Source: Roseivivax jejudonensis | GTDB lineage: Bacteria > Pseudomonadota > Alphaproteobacteria > Rhodobacterales > Rhodobacteraceae | Assembly: GCF_900172265.1 (NCBI RefSeq) | Contig: NZ_FWFK01000001.1 | Coordinates: forward strand, 62,001-126,000 | Reading direction: 5' to 3' | DNA length: 64,000 nt | Shown here: positions 17,321-26,367 of the stretch, one piece after another | How the letters are laid out: every line of letters starts with the position of its first letter | Position numbering within the stretch: the first letter of the stretch is position 1 | The notes under the pieces: model-generated | What the model was told of the DNA's origin: nothing | What the model saw: only the letters and a program-made list of their open reading frames with translations | The model's database searches: none | Position numbers and translations under genes: made by a program

Positions 17321-18073
17321 TCAGCTCCGGCTGCCGGCGTAATATTCGACCCGCGCCTCGAGACGGTTGATCAATTCGGCAAGCGACAGCGCGAAGGCGA
17401 AGAGGATCAGGATCAGCGCCCAGAAATGCGCCATCAGGAAGTTCTGCGAGTAGAGCGAGAACAGCGCGCCCACGCCGATGATCGACACCAGAAGCTGACC
17501 GATCACAACGCCCTTCACGCCGCGAATGACGCCGAGCCTAATGCCGGCCAGGATCTCCGGCAAGGCCGACAGCAGGATCAGCTTCAGCCGCTGGCCCCGC
17601 GACGCGCCGAAGGCGCGCCCCATCTCGAGCAATGACGGCGACGCGTGCAGCACGCCCGCGCGGGTGTCGAGCGCGATGATCCAGACCGCGAACATGAAAA
17701 CCGTCGCCACCACCGTGGGAGATCCCATCCCGAACAGGATCATGATGACCGGAACGAGCGCCGAAAGCGGCGCCGACAGAAAGATGTTCACCCACATGTT
17801 CAGGATCTGGTCGGCCCGCTTCACCAGCCCCATCAGCAGCCCGATACCGATCCCGACAACGATCGCGAGCGCCAGCCCGGCCAGGTAGCTGACGACCGTG
17901 ATGCGCGCGGCCTCGGCGAAGCTTGGAGTGCCGATCACATCGGGCAACGAGGCCAGCACCTCGGTGAAGGGCGGAAACATCAGCAGAAGGTCGAACCGGC
18001 CGACGATCTCCCAGATCACCACCCAGACGATCAACGCGGCGGCAGCGGGCACCCGGTATCCGTAGATCTCCAT
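17321..18073 (-). CDS. nitrate/taurine-type ABC transporter permease (system A, second permease)
   Basis: A 250-residue permease of the SsuC/TauC/NrtB family with six helices and an EAA loop in EMGRAFGASRGQRLKLILLSALPEILAGIRLGVIRG. It is the last gene of a four-gene minus-strand operon (binding protein 20786, permease 19723, ATPase 18899, this gene), 4 bp after the ATPase. Two different permease genes imply a heterodimeric channel. The substrate is unknown. Confidence 0.88.
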   Translation of the reverse strand: MEIYGYRVPAAAALIVWVVIWEIVGRFDLLLMFPPFTEVLASLPDVIGTPSFAEAARITVVSYLAGLALAIVVGIGIGLLMGLVKRADQILNMWVNIFLSAPLSALVPVIMILFGMGSPTVVATVFMFAVWIIALDTRAGVLHASPSLLEMGRAFGASRGQRLKLILLSALPEILAGIRLGVIRGVKGVVIGQLLVSIIGVGALFSLYSQNFLMAHFWALILILFAFALSLAELINRLEARVEYYAGSRS

Positions 18074-18077
18074 CGGC

Positions 18078-18899
18078 TCACTCCACGTAGGTTCGCAGGC
18101 CCGCCCAGATCTCGTCGATCAGGTCGAGGTATTCCGGCGTCCGGCGGATCGCGTCGGGATCGCCAGACCGATCAATCTCGGGCGTGACGATCTGCGCCAC
18201 ACGGCCCGGCCGCGGCGACAGCAGCACGATCCGGTCCGACAGGTAGACCGCTTCTTCGATCGAGTGGGTGACGAGCAGGAACGTCTTCTTCTCGATCTCG
18301 CGCAGGCGGATCAGATCCTCCTGGAACTTGCGGCGGGTCTGTTCGTCGACCGCCGAGAAGGGCTCGTCCATCAGCAGCACATCGGCGTCGACCGCCAGGG
18401 CACGGGCCAGCCCGACCCGCTGGCGCATCCCGCCCGACAACTCGTGCGGATACTTGTCCTCGAATCCCGACAGGCCGACCTCGTCGATGTAGTGGCGCGC
18501 GCGCTCCTCGCGCTCGCGCAGCGACACACCGCGCAGTTCGAGACCATAGGCCGCGTTGCGCAGGACCGTGGCCCACGGCATCAGCGCGAAATCCTGGAAC
18601 ACGAAGGCGCGCTCGGGCCCCGGGCCGGTTACCGGCGTACCGTTCACCCGCACCTCGCCCGACGTCGGCTGCAACAGCCCGGCGAGGATCTTGAGCAGCG
18701 TTGTCTTTCCGCAGCCCGACGGGCCCAGAAGGCTGGTCAGGGCACCACGGTGAAAGTCGAGGTTGATGTTCTCGAGCGCCGTAACGCTGCCGCCGTAGAT
18801 CTTGTGGATGCCCTCCACTTCGATGATCGCATCCCGGGCGGCGTCGCCGGCGGCCGGCGCGCTGTGCGCGCGGGACTCGGACAGGTGGGTCACGTTCAT
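18078..18899 (-). CDS. nitrate/taurine-type ABC transporter ATPase (system A)
   Basis: A 273-residue SsuB/TauB-type ATPase with Walker [11 protein letters not shown]-loop FVFQDFALMPWATVLRNAAYG, signature LSGGMRQRVGLARAL and Walker B VLLMDEPFSAVDEQT. The ATG at 18899 overlaps the stop of the upstream permease (ATGA). An N-terminal extension of about 25 residues precedes the nucleotide-binding domain. It belongs to the same operon as the two permeases and the Tat-exported binding protein. Confidence 0.92.
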   Translation of the reverse strand: MNVTHLSESRAHSAPAAGDAARDAIIEVEGIHKIYGGSVTALENINLDFHRGALTSLLGPSGCGKTTLLKILAGLLQPTSGEVRVNGTPVTGPGPERAFVFQDFALMPWATVLRNAAYGLELRGVSLREREERARHYIDEVGLSGFEDKYPHELSGGMRQRVGLARALAVDADVLLMDEPFSAVDEQTRRKFQEDLIRLREIEKKTFLLVTHSIEEAVYLSDRIVLLSPRPGRVAQIVTPEIDRSGDPDAIRRTPEYLDLIDEIWAGLRTYVE

Positions 18900-19723
18900 C
18901 AGACGCCTCTCTTTTCGGGACGGAACAGCGTCACCTCCAGCCGATGGAGCAGCGACACGGTGATGACCGCCAGCGCGACGATCGAGAAGATCGCGGCGTA
19001 CATGTGCGCGAACTTGGCGATCGAGCGGTTGTAGGTGATGAGATCGCCGATGCCGGTCGGAGTGATGAGAAGCTCTGCCAGCACGGCACCGGAAAAGCCC
19101 TCGGCCACGCCCAGCCGGATGCCGGCGAACATCATCGGGCTGGCGGCCGGCAGGATGATCCCGAAGACCTGCTGCCGACGCGAGCCCATGAACGATCGTG
19201 ACATGTCGACCAGCGAGGACGGCACGTTGCGCACCGCCTTGTAGCTGTTGATCGCGATGACCGGCAGCGACAGCATCACGACGGCCAGCACCTTGGAGGC
19301 GAGGCCGATGCCGTAGACGAAGGTGACGAGCGGGATGAGTGCGGCCATCGGCGCCGCCTGCATCGTAATGAATATGGGCAGGGTCAGCCACTCGACATCG
19401 CGGCGCAGACCCATCGCGACGCCCGAGCTGACGCCGATCGCCAGCGAGATGACGAGGCCGAGGACGAGTGGCTCGGCGGTCCGCAGGTAGGCCGCGCCCA
19501 TCGAGCCGTCCGCGATCATCTCCCACAGCGCGGCCATGGTCTCGAGAAAGCCGGGAAAGGCGTAGTTGAAGTTCGTCCTCCCCGCGATCTCCCAAGCGCC
19601 GAAGATCAGCGCGAGCGACAGGATCTTCCAGATCGCCGGCGTGTCGGCGGCCGCCGACGCCCAGCGTGAAGTGAGCCCGGCGACCGGGCCTTCCGCGGCA
19701 TTGGTCTGGGTCGTGGATGCCAT
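18899..19723 (-). CDS. nitrate/taurine-type ABC transporter permease (system A, first permease)
   Basis: A 274-residue permease of the SsuC/TauC type with an extra soluble N-terminus (about 30 residues, Ala/Thr-rich) before the first helix. The EAA loop reads DMSRSFMGSRRQQVFGIILPAASPMMFAGIRLGVAEG. It lies 70 bp after the binding-protein gene and overlaps the ATPase gene. It probably forms a heterodimer with the permease at 17321. Confidence 0.9.
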   Translation of the reverse strand: MASTTQTNAAEGPVAGLTSRWASAAADTPAIWKILSLALIFGAWEIAGRTNFNYAFPGFLETMAALWEMIADGSMGAAYLRTAEPLVLGLVISLAIGVSSGVAMGLRRDVEWLTLPIFITMQAAPMAALIPLVTFVYGIGLASKVLAVVMLSLPVIAINSYKAVRNVPSSLVDMSRSFMGSRRQQVFGIILPAASPMMFAGIRLGVAEGFSGAVLAELLITPTGIGDLITYNRSIAKFAHMYAAIFSIVALAVITVSLLHRLEVTLFRPEKRGV

Positions 19724-19793
19724 CTGCTTTCCGCTCGATCCGGGGGGCGCCCGCGCAGCGGCCGGCGCCGCGCGGGTCTGGGTCTCGATGCGA

Positions 19794-20786
19794 TCAGTTC
19801 GAGGCTTTCGCCGCCTCGAGCAGATCGAAGCTCCAGTAGTCCATCGGGTCGATCTCGGCAGGATCGCCGGTCACCTGACCTGCGGCGGCCAGGAACGCGA
19901 TGTCGTCGCCCACATCCGCAGGCTCGCCGCCATCGGTCGGGTAAACGCCGTTCTCGACCGCTTCGGTGTAGTACGGCACCGCCTCCGCCGCGACGTCCTC
20001 GGGCAGATCCTGCAGAAGGCCGTACTGCTCTCGCAGCTCGCCCACGATCTCGGGGTTTTCCTCGATCTCCTGCCACGTCCGCAGCAGTTCCTCGACAAAG
20101 ACCTGCATGTCCTCGGCGCGAGCCTCGAGCACGTCGGTGTTGGCGTACAGAGCCTCGTCAGTGGCGTTCACGCCTTCAAGCGGCAGGCGCTGGAACTTGT
20201 CGCCGCCTTCTTCCTTCAACAGGCGGAAATTCGCGGCATCGACGATCGACGCGTTGATCGTGCCCTGCAGCATCGCGCCGGCGCGCACCTCGGAGCCCGG
20301 GACGTAGGAAATGTTGGAATACTCGATCCCGTGCACCTCCTCCATCAGCCGCATGAGCGCCTCCGTGCCCGATCCGCGCGAATGGACGGTCACCTCCTGT
20401 CCGTCGAGGTCCTCCCATCCGGAATAGACCTCCGAATTCACCACCGGGAAGAACAGCAGCGTCGACATCCGGTAGAACATGCGGATTGGCGCATCGGAGT
20501 TCTGGATGAAGGCGTAAGGTGCGCCGACACCGATATCCGCTTCTCCCGACAGCACGGCCTGCACGGCGACGTCTTCGGAGTTGAAAAAGGTCATCTCCAT
20601 CGGCACGCCGCGCTCGCCTGCCCGCTCCATCGCGATCAGCAGGTTCAGGCTCTCGACGCTGGCAATGTCTCCCAGCGCGACCTGAAGCGGGTCGTCCTGA
20701 GCCAATGCGGGCGCGCCCGCCAGCGTCACGGTCGCGGTGATCGCCCCGGCCGCGGCGCGCATGAAGTCTCGTCTTTCGAAGGTCAT
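19794..20786 (-). CDS. nitrate/taurine-type ABC substrate-binding protein (NMT1/THI5-like), Tat signal
   Basis: A 330-residue binding protein. The N-terminus ERRDFMRAAAGAITATVTLAG...ALA has an RRxFxR twin-arginine motif, so export is probably by the Tat pathway. The mature domain is NMT1-like (GEADIGVGAPYAFIQN, STLLFFPVVNSEVY). The ATG at 20786 has GGGAGGAG upstream. The acidic C-terminus (DVGDDIAFL) is usual for the group. It heads the system-A operon. The ligand is unknown. A GntR-type operator half-site pair lies 187 bp upstream. Confidence 0.88.
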   Translation of the reverse strand: MTFERRDFMRAAAGAITATVTLAGAPALAQDDPLQVALGDIASVESLNLLIAMERAGERGVPMEMTFFNSEDVAVQAVLSGEADIGVGAPYAFIQNSDAPIRMFYRMSTLLFFPVVNSEVYSGWEDLDGQEVTVHSRGSGTEALMRLMEEVHGIEYSNISYVPGSEVRAGAMLQGTINASIVDAANFRLLKEEGGDKFQRLPLEGVNATDEALYANTDVLEARAEDMQVFVEELLRTWQEIEENPEIVGELREQYGLLQDLPEDVAAEAVPYYTEAVENGVYPTDGGEPADVGDDIAFLAAAGQVTGDPAEIDPMDYWSFDLLEAAKASN

Positions 20787-20972
20787 GGTCGCTCCTCCCT
20801 CAGGTTCGCGGGTGCTCCACCACCCGGCGGGACGCGCAGTGCCCGCTATCCTGTTCCTGCGCCGTCTCGGCGCCCCGAGGGTCGACTCCCCTTCGATCCG
20901 CGGGCTGCAGGACTGTTCCGACCAATACTCCTTCAATCTGCGCGAGTCACGCATTAATCCAAATTGATCTGG

Positions 20973-20986
20973 ATTGGTATACCGAT
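20973..20986. promoter_or_regulatory. GntR/FCD-type operator candidate upstream of ABC system A
   Basis: ATTGGTATACCGAT is a near-perfect dyad around GGTATACC. The 9-mer ATTGGTATA recurs in inverted form (TATACCAAT) at 22805-22813, upstream of the GntR gene. A second dyad, AATCCA-N8-TGGATT, overlaps its left side. These suggest control of system A by the GntR protein at 22881. Confidence 0.5.
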
Positions 20987-21070
20987 GCCCACCGCGAGCA
21001 GGTATGGCGGCTAACCGCAGCTTAATTACTTGATCGTAAAAGTATATTTTGAAACGAGAGTGACTGCGCC

Positions 21071-22018
21071 CTACGAACCGCGAAGAACGGCGTCGGCCAG
21101 CGCCGCGCCGCTTTGGACGGCGTGATCGGCCAAGGGGCCCAGCGTCCAATCACCGCCGAGAACGAGTCGGCCATCGCCAGAGGCCACGCATGGTTGCCCG
21201 AACGCCACCTCCACCTGCGAGAACCGCCAACGATGCCCCATGATGACCTCGACCGGCGGCAGCGGACCGTGCGCTGCATCGAGCGCGCCCAGCAATGCCT
21301 CGGCCGCATCCGGGCGCGGCATTTCGAGGTTGGCGCGGCTCCATTCGGCGCCGGCATGCGCCACCCAGCACTCTGCGCCACCGGCACGTCCGGGCTTCGA
21401 TGAATCTCGCATTACGTGTGCAAACGGTGCATTCGGCGCCGTGATCGCGTCGCCCCAACCGGGCGGTGCGGCAAAGGCGACCAAGAGCGTGTAGCACGGC
21501 GCATAGACCACCCGGTCAAGCGCGCGACACAGCGTGTCATCGACATCCGCAAGGAGTCGCTGGGCCTGCGGCGCGGGGATCGCCAGCACGACGCGATCGA
21601 AGGGCAACGCCCCCGCATCCGTGCCGACGATCCACTGACTGCCCTCGTCCCGCAGGCTGGTGACCTCGCTCTGGAAGGCGATGTCGAGCCCATCAGCCAA
21701 CGGGCGGCACAAGCCGCTCATCCCCGGCAGGCCAACCCATTCCGGCCCGTCAGCCAACGACCGGCCGGGCCACGCAACGGCGTGTTCCGCGGCCTCGGCG
21801 GCGGCGACCCAGGCCCGCCCTTGGGGCGACGACACAGCCACCGCGGGCGCACCGTGATCGAATTGCACGCCCTCGCGCCTCCGAGTCGCCAGCCGCCCAC
21901 CAAGCCCGCGGGATTTCTCGAACACCGTTATCGAAAAACCGCTCTCTGCCAGTGCCTTGGCGCAGGTCAGCCCTGCGGGCCCGGCACCGACGACGGCAAT
22001 CCTGGGTGGCTCACGCAT
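21071..22018 (-). CDS. FAD-dependent oxidoreductase, renalase-like
   Basis: A 315-residue flavoprotein with the N-terminal FAD motif VVGAGPAGLTCAKAL (GxGxxG), FEKSRGLGGRLATRR (Glu binding the ribose, then the GG loop), and VQFDHGAP. The C-terminal LGGDWTLGPLADHAVQSG closes the FAD site. The pattern matches bacterial renalase-like amine or NAD(P)H-isomer oxidases. It lies 36 bp after the FAH-family gene on the same strand, so co-transcription is likely. The substrate is unknown. Confidence 0.8.
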   Translation of the reverse strand: MREPPRIAVVGAGPAGLTCAKALAESGFSITVFEKSRGLGGRLATRRREGVQFDHGAPAVAVSSPQGRAWVAAAEAAEHAVAWPGRSLADGPEWVGLPGMSGLCRPLADGLDIAFQSEVTSLRDEGSQWIVGTDAGALPFDRVVLAIPAPQAQRLLADVDDTLCRALDRVVYAPCYTLLVAFAAPPGWGDAITAPNAPFAHVMRDSSKPGRAGGAECWVAHAGAEWSRANLEMPRPDAAEALLGALDAAHGPLPPVEVIMGHRWRFSQVEVAFGQPCVASGDGRLVLGGDWTLGPLADHAVQSGAALADAVLRGS

Positions 22019-22054
22019 GACTCGTGGTATCCTTGCCCGGCGCCGGATCGTATC

Positions 22055-22741
22055 TCAGGTAACCGTGACGGTCATCGATCCGAGTCCGTCGATCGTCATC
22101 TCGAGCGTGTCGCCCGGCTTTACCGGCCCGACGCCCGACGGCGTGCCGGACAGGATCACGTCGCCCGGGGCGAGTTCGAAATACTCGGACAGGTACGAGA
22201 TCATCTCCGGAACCTTCCAGATCATCTGATTGAGGTCGCCTTCCTGCTTCACGTCACCGTTCAGCTTCAACTCGAGCCGACCCTCTGAGGGGTGCCCCAC
22301 ATCCGCGGCCGGATGCACGGGACCGACGGGCGCGGAGCGCTCGAACGCTTTCCCGATCTCCCACGGGCGGCCCATCTTCTTCATCTCGCCCTGCAGATCC
22401 CGGCGCGTCATGTCGAGCGACAGACCGTAGCCGTAGACGTGCTCCAACGCATCATCGACCGGGATGCTCTTTCCGCCGGACTTCAGGTAAACCGCCAATT
22501 CCGCCTCGTGATGCACGTCAGAAGTGTGCTCGGGGTAGGGAAACGTGCCGGACGGATCGAGGTTGTTGGGGTTCTTCTGGAAGAAGAACGGCGGCTCGCG
22601 GTCCGGATCGTGACCCATCTCGACCGCGTGCGCGGCGTAGTTGCGGCCGATGCAGTAGACCCGGCGAACGGGAAACGCCCCCTGCTGCCCGGCCACCGGC
22701 AGGGCCGTGACCGGTGGCACGTCCGTAACGTAATCTGGCAT
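22055..22741 (-). CDS. fumarylacetoacetate hydrolase (FAH)-family protein, fumarylpyruvate hydrolase-like
   Basis: A 228-residue FAH-superfamily enzyme of the short type. YCIGRNYAAHAVEMG starts the domain; metal ligands lie in HHEAELAVYL (Glu-x-Glu) and SLDMTRRDLQ (Asp). GDVILSGTPSGVGPVKPGD is the family C-terminal signature. Close relatives cleave fumarylpyruvate or acylpyruvates in gentisate-type aromatic pathways. It is divergent from the GntR gene, so it is a likely target of that repressor, and it is followed by the renalase-like gene. Confidence 0.88.
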   Translation of the reverse strand: MPDYVTDVPPVTALPVAGQQGAFPVRRVYCIGRNYAAHAVEMGHDPDREPPFFFQKNPNNLDPSGTFPYPEHTSDVHHEAELAVYLKSGGKSIPVDDALEHVYGYGLSLDMTRRDLQGEMKKMGRPWEIGKAFERSAPVGPVHPAADVGHPSEGRLELKLNGDVKQEGDLNQMIWKVPEMISYLSEYFELAPGDVILSGTPSGVGPVKPGDTLEMTIDGLGSMTVTVT

Positions 22742-22804
22742 CGCAACCTCCCTGACGAACGATGATGGTCTCGTTGCTAACCTCCGGCGACGCCAAGATC
22801 AATC

Positions 22805-22825
22805 TATACCAATACGAAAATTGGT
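22805..22825. promoter_or_regulatory. GntR operator candidate between FAH and gntR
   Basis: TATACCAAT-acgaaa-ATTGGT contains a perfect ACCAAT-N6-ATTGGT dyad (22808-22825), 56 bp before the GTG of the GntR gene and 64 bp before the FAH gene on the other strand. The TATACCAAT 9-mer is shared with the site at 20973. Confidence 0.6.
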
Positions 22826-22880
22826 GACACGGCCGGATCGATTCGATACGGTCCACGTCTCAGAGGGAGGACATGATCAC

Positions 22881-23573
22881 GTGCTCGTTCGTGCAGACCA
22901 GCCGGAACGCGATGACGCCGCCGACCTTCTCCGCGCCATGATCGCGGAGCGCGAGCTCGGGCCGGGCGACCGCCTGCCCGCCGAACGCCACCTGATCGAC
23001 CTGCTCGGCATCGGCCGGTCCGCGCTGCGCAAGGCGCTCGACCAGCTGGAACGCGACGGGCTCATTTGGCGGCACGTGGGCAAGGGCACGTTCGTGTCTC
23101 ACGCGGCGGGCGACGAAACCGGGATCGACCCGTTCGCCGGCATCGGCGCGCACCTCACGCCCTACCGCATGATGCGCGCACGGATCACGATCGAGCCGGC
23201 AATGGCGCGCGAAGCGGCGATGAATGCGTCGCGCGATGCCCTCGCCCGGATCCGCACCACGCTCGCCCGGCAACGGGCCGCGGCAAGCTGGACCGAATAC
23301 GAACGCCAGGACGACCAGTTCCACCGCGACATTGCCGCGGCGGCAGACAACGCGCTGCTGCTGGCCCTTTTCGACAGTCTGAATCGGGTGCGGCGCGAGG
23401 TGGCGTGGGGGTCCGTCACCCGGACGACGACCCGTCCGCCCGAAGATCATTCGAGCTTTGGGGAGCACGAGGCGATCGCCGCCGCGATCGAGGCGCGCGA
23501 ACAGGACGCGGCCCACGACGCGATGCGCCGCCACCTCAAATCGGTCGCCGCGCGGCTGTTCGGGGATCCGTGA
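22881..23573 (+). CDS. GntR-family regulator, FCD (FadR) subfamily
   Basis: A 230-residue regulator. The N-terminal winged helix (residues about 10-75; ELGPGDRLPAERHLIDLLGIGRSALRKALDQLERDGLI) is followed by an FCD effector domain (about 95-225) with Asp, His and His metal-site residues in QDDQFHRDIAAAADN and GEHEAIAAAI. The GTG at 22881 is chosen for GGAGG 10 nt upstream; TTG and GTG codons further upstream overlap the operator. It likely represses the divergent FAH-renalase unit and perhaps ABC system A. It converges with the dihydroxyphthalate-decarboxylase-like gene. Confidence 0.88.
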   Translation: MLVRADQPERDDAADLLRAMIAERELGPGDRLPAERHLIDLLGIGRSALRKALDQLERDGLIWRHVGKGTFVSHAAGDETGIDPFAGIGAHLTPYRMMRARITIEPAMAREAAMNASRDALARIRTTLARQRAAASWTEYERQDDQFHRDIAAAADNALLLALFDSLNRVRREVAWGSVTRTTTRPPEDHSSFGEHEAIAAAIEAREQDAAHDAMRRHLKSVAARLFGDP

Positions 23574-23599
23574 TGCGACCCACGGCGCACCCAACCCGC

Positions 23600-24586
23600 T
23601 CAGGTGTCGAGCACGCTTTCGTGGAACAGGTCCTCGGGGGCGACGCGGTGGGGTGCGAGATACTGTTCGACGGAGTAGCGGCAGATCGCGTCGAGTTCCG
23701 CGCGATTGCGCCGGACGCCGTAGGACCAGAAATCCTCCCCCATCACCTCAAGCGTTCGCTCCATGCTCGCGTTGAGCCACGGCAACGACAGCCGGTTGGA
23801 GTTGCCGAGCCAGATCTCGCGCAGCCGCGCCACGGCCATGTCGCGCGCGGAGACGCCGGCCGCCTGCAGCGCCGCGGGCAGCCAGGGATGCGCTTCGGAC
23901 AGCGTCTTGCGGATGCCGAGCACGTGCATGATCGGAAAGAAGCCGGTGGCGCGATGGTACGCGATCTCGGCCGCCTCGAAGTCCGGCAGCACGCGCATGA
24001 TGTCGGGGTGCCCGTCGAGGAACGCCTGCGGCGGCTTCGGCGCCAGGAGCCCGTCGATCTCGCCGGCCAGCAGCAGCTCCTGCAGCGTTTCGCCCTCGGC
24101 GATCGGCTCCACGACCATCCCGTCGGGCAGCGCCAGCGCCAGCCGCTCGCGCCGTACGCCGGCATCGAGGGCGCCGGTGCGCCAATGGATGTCCTCGACA
24201 CTCACACCGTGCTCGTCTTGCAGGATGCCTCGCATCCAGAGGGCGGCGGTCATCTGGTATTCGGGCACGCCGATCCGTCGTCCGGCGAACTCGGCCAGCG
24301 TCGAGATGCCGGCGCCCCGGCGCGTGAAGAAGCCGGAGTGACGAAAGGCGCGGGAGGGAAAGACCGGGACCGCGGTATAAGCGGCCTCTCCGCGCGCGAT
24401 CTGCAGGATGTAGCTGGAGACGGACATTTCGGTGATGTCGAACCGCGCTTCCTGCACCGCCAGCGGGAAGAGCTTGGAGGTGGGCAGAACGTGGCTCTCG
24501 AGCGTCACGCCATCGATCGCAACGCGGCCGTCGTGGAGCGGCATCGTGCGGTCGTGATCCCACGTGGCGAAGGACAGCGTCAGCAT
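23600..24586 (-). CDS. 4,5-dihydroxyphthalate decarboxylase-like protein (Pht5 family, binding-protein fold)
   Basis: A 328-residue protein with strong Pht5-type signatures: TLSFATWDHDRTMPL at the N-terminus, FDITEMSVSSYILQ, VFPSRAFRHSGFF and RIGVPEYQMTAALWMRGIL. The fold belongs to the NMT1-like binding-protein superfamily but there is no signal peptide, so it is cytoplasmic. Family members are annotated as decarboxylases of 4,5-dihydroxyphthalate, but many have other roles. An ATG at 24622 with better spacing to GGGGAG would add 12 residues. It is divergent from ABC system B, and a Rieske phthalate-type oxygenase lies 23 kb away. Confidence 0.72.
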   Translation of the reverse strand: MLTLSFATWDHDRTMPLHDGRVAIDGVTLESHVLPTSKLFPLAVQEARFDITEMSVSSYILQIARGEAAYTAVPVFPSRAFRHSGFFTRRGAGISTLAEFAGRRIGVPEYQMTAALWMRGILQDEHGVSVEDIHWRTGALDAGVRRERLALALPDGMVVEPIAEGETLQELLLAGEIDGLLAPKPPQAFLDGHPDIMRVLPDFEAAEIAYHRATGFFPIMHVLGIRKTLSEAHPWLPAALQAAGVSARDMAVARLREIWLGNSNRLSLPWLNASMERTLEVMGEDFWSYGVRRNRAELDAICRYSVEQYLAPHRVAPEDLFHESVLDT

Positions 24587-24781
24587 CGTCCGCGCGCCTC
24601 TGACCGGTCGATCACGCTGCATGCCATGATGCTCTCCCCTTGCCCGGGCGCCCGAGATCGCGCCGCTCCAAACCGACGAACACCAAGCGAACCGCGCGGT
24701 CAAGCGCGGCACGACTGAGCGGGGGACCGCATCGGCGACGACACGCAGGGCGGCTGCCGACCGCCGAGGGAGGATGAACGA

Positions 24782-25603
24782 ATGAAGGACGCGACCGTCG
24801 ACGTCCCGGCCATCGAACTGCGCGGGATCCGCAAGACCTTCGCGCTGTCCGATGACGAGAATGCCCAGCGCGTGCTCGCGCTGGACGGCATCGACCTGTC
24901 GATCCGGCAGGGCGAGTTCCTGACGATCATCGGCCCGAGCGGATGCGGCAAGACAACGCTTCTGCGCATCATCGCGTCGCTCATCCTGCCCGACGACGGC
25001 GAGGTCATGGTGGAGGGAGAAACCGTCCGCGAGCCCGGCCTGAAACGCGCCATGGTCTTCCAGACTTTCGGGCTGTTTCCCTGGAAGACGGTCATCGACA
25101 ACGTGATGTTCCCGCTGCAGGTCAGGAACGAACCGGCCGAGACCGCACGCGAGACCGCGATGCACCATATCCGGCAAGTGGGGCTCGACCGCTTCGTGGA
25201 CGCCTACCCGCACCAGCTTTCGGGCGGCATGCAACAGCGGGTCGGACTGGCCCGGGCGCTGTCGACCGGCGCCGACATCCTGCTGATGGACGAACCGTTC
25301 GGCGCGATCGACGCGCAGACCCGGGAGCTCATGCAGGAAGAGCTGATGCGGATCTGGCAGGAAGAGCAGAAGACCGTCGTCTTCATCACTCACGACCTCG
25401 ACGAGGCCGTGCTGCTGGCCGATCGCGTTCTTCTGATGTCACGCGGCCCCGGCCGCGTGCGCGAGACGATCCCCGTCGAGTTGCCGCGCCCCCGCTTCGA
25501 CTATGACGTGCGCGGTCACGAAGGCTTTGCCAAGGTGCGCGGCCATCTGTGGCAGGCCCTGCGCAACGACCTCGTGGAACAGCGCGCGGAGGAGACGTCA
25601 TGA
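24782..25603 (+). CDS. nitrate/taurine-type ABC transporter ATPase (system B)
   Basis: A 273-residue ATPase with Walker [11 protein letters not shown]-loop MVFQTFGLFPWKTVIDNVMFP, signature LSGGMQQRVGLARAL and Walker B ILLMDEPFGAIDAQT. It begins a plus-strand operon of ATPase, two permeases, binding protein, CoA ligase and reductase. The start has GGAGG 8 nt upstream. Its stop overlaps the first permease (ATGA). Confidence 0.93.
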   Translation: MKDATVDVPAIELRGIRKTFALSDDENAQRVLALDGIDLSIRQGEFLTIIGPSGCGKTTLLRIIASLILPDDGEVMVEGETVREPGLKRAMVFQTFGLFPWKTVIDNVMFPLQVRNEPAETARETAMHHIRQVGLDRFVDAYPHQLSGGMQQRVGLARALSTGADILLMDEPFGAIDAQTRELMQEELMRIWQEEQKTVVFITHDLDEAVLLADRVLLMSRGPGRVRETIPVELPRPRFDYDVRGHEGFAKVRGHLWQALRNDLVEQRAEETS

Positions 25604-26355
25604 GCGCGCGCAGCCGCAAGGACGTGCGCCGCGACCAGCTGATCGGGGTCGCAGTCTTTCTCGTGCTGTGGGAGGTGACCGCGCGCGCGCTCGACAATCC
25701 GCTGACCATGCCTCCGATCAGCGCGATCCTCGCCGCGCTTCTCGACCTGATCCTCAGCGGCGAGCTTTTTCTGGCGCTCGGGCAGAGCATCTTTCTGCTG
25801 ATCGTCGGACTGATCGCGGCAACCGTGATCGGCTTTGTCTTCGGTGCGCTGATTGCGCGGTCGCAGACCGCGTACTGGATGCTGAACCCGTATTTCAGCG
25901 CGCTCTTCGTGACGCCGACGATCGCGCTCGTGCCGCTGGTGCTGGTGTGGTTCGGGTTCGGCTTTCCCGGCCGGGTCATCGTGGTGGTTCTGGCCGCGGT
26001 GGTGCCCATCCTGTTCAGCGTGGCCTCGGGCCTGCGCGATGCGCCGGGCGACCTGATCGACGTGGCGCGGTCCTTCGGCGTGAAGGGCGAGATCCCGCTA
26101 CTGTTCACCGTGCGCATCCGTGCAGCACTGCCGGTCCTGATGGCGGGGCTTCGCCTCGCGGCCGGGCGCGGGGTCGTCGGCATGGCGGTGGCCGAGACAT
26201 ATTTGCGGCTCGGCGGGATAGGTGGGCTCATCAAGTCCTACGGGGCGATGTTCCAGACCGACTACGTGTTCGCGTCGATCCTGCCGCTCTCGCTCCTCGG
26301 CATCGGCCTCGTCACCCTCATCGCGCGGGTCGAGCGCCGCCTGCACTGGACCTGA
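25600..26355 (+). CDS. nitrate/taurine-type ABC transporter permease (system B, first)
   Basis: A 251-residue SsuC/TauC-type permease with six helices. The EAA loop is DVARSFGVKGEIPLLFTVRIRAALPVLMAGLRLAAGRG. The ATG at 25600 overlaps the ATPase stop; the in-frame ATG at 25549 lies within the ATPase gene. It probably dimerises with the next permease. Confidence 0.9.
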   Translation: MSARSRKDVRRDQLIGVAVFLVLWEVTARALDNPLTMPPISAILAALLDLILSGELFLALGQSIFLLIVGLIAATVIGFVFGALIARSQTAYWMLNPYFSALFVTPTIALVPLVLVWFGFGFPGRVIVVVLAAVVPILFSVASGLRDAPGDLIDVARSFGVKGEIPLLFTVRIRAALPVLMAGLRLAAGRGVVGMAVAETYLRLGGIGGLIKSYGAMFQTDYVFASILPLSLLGIGLVTLIARVERRLHWT

Positions 26356-26367
26356 GGGAGGCTCTTG

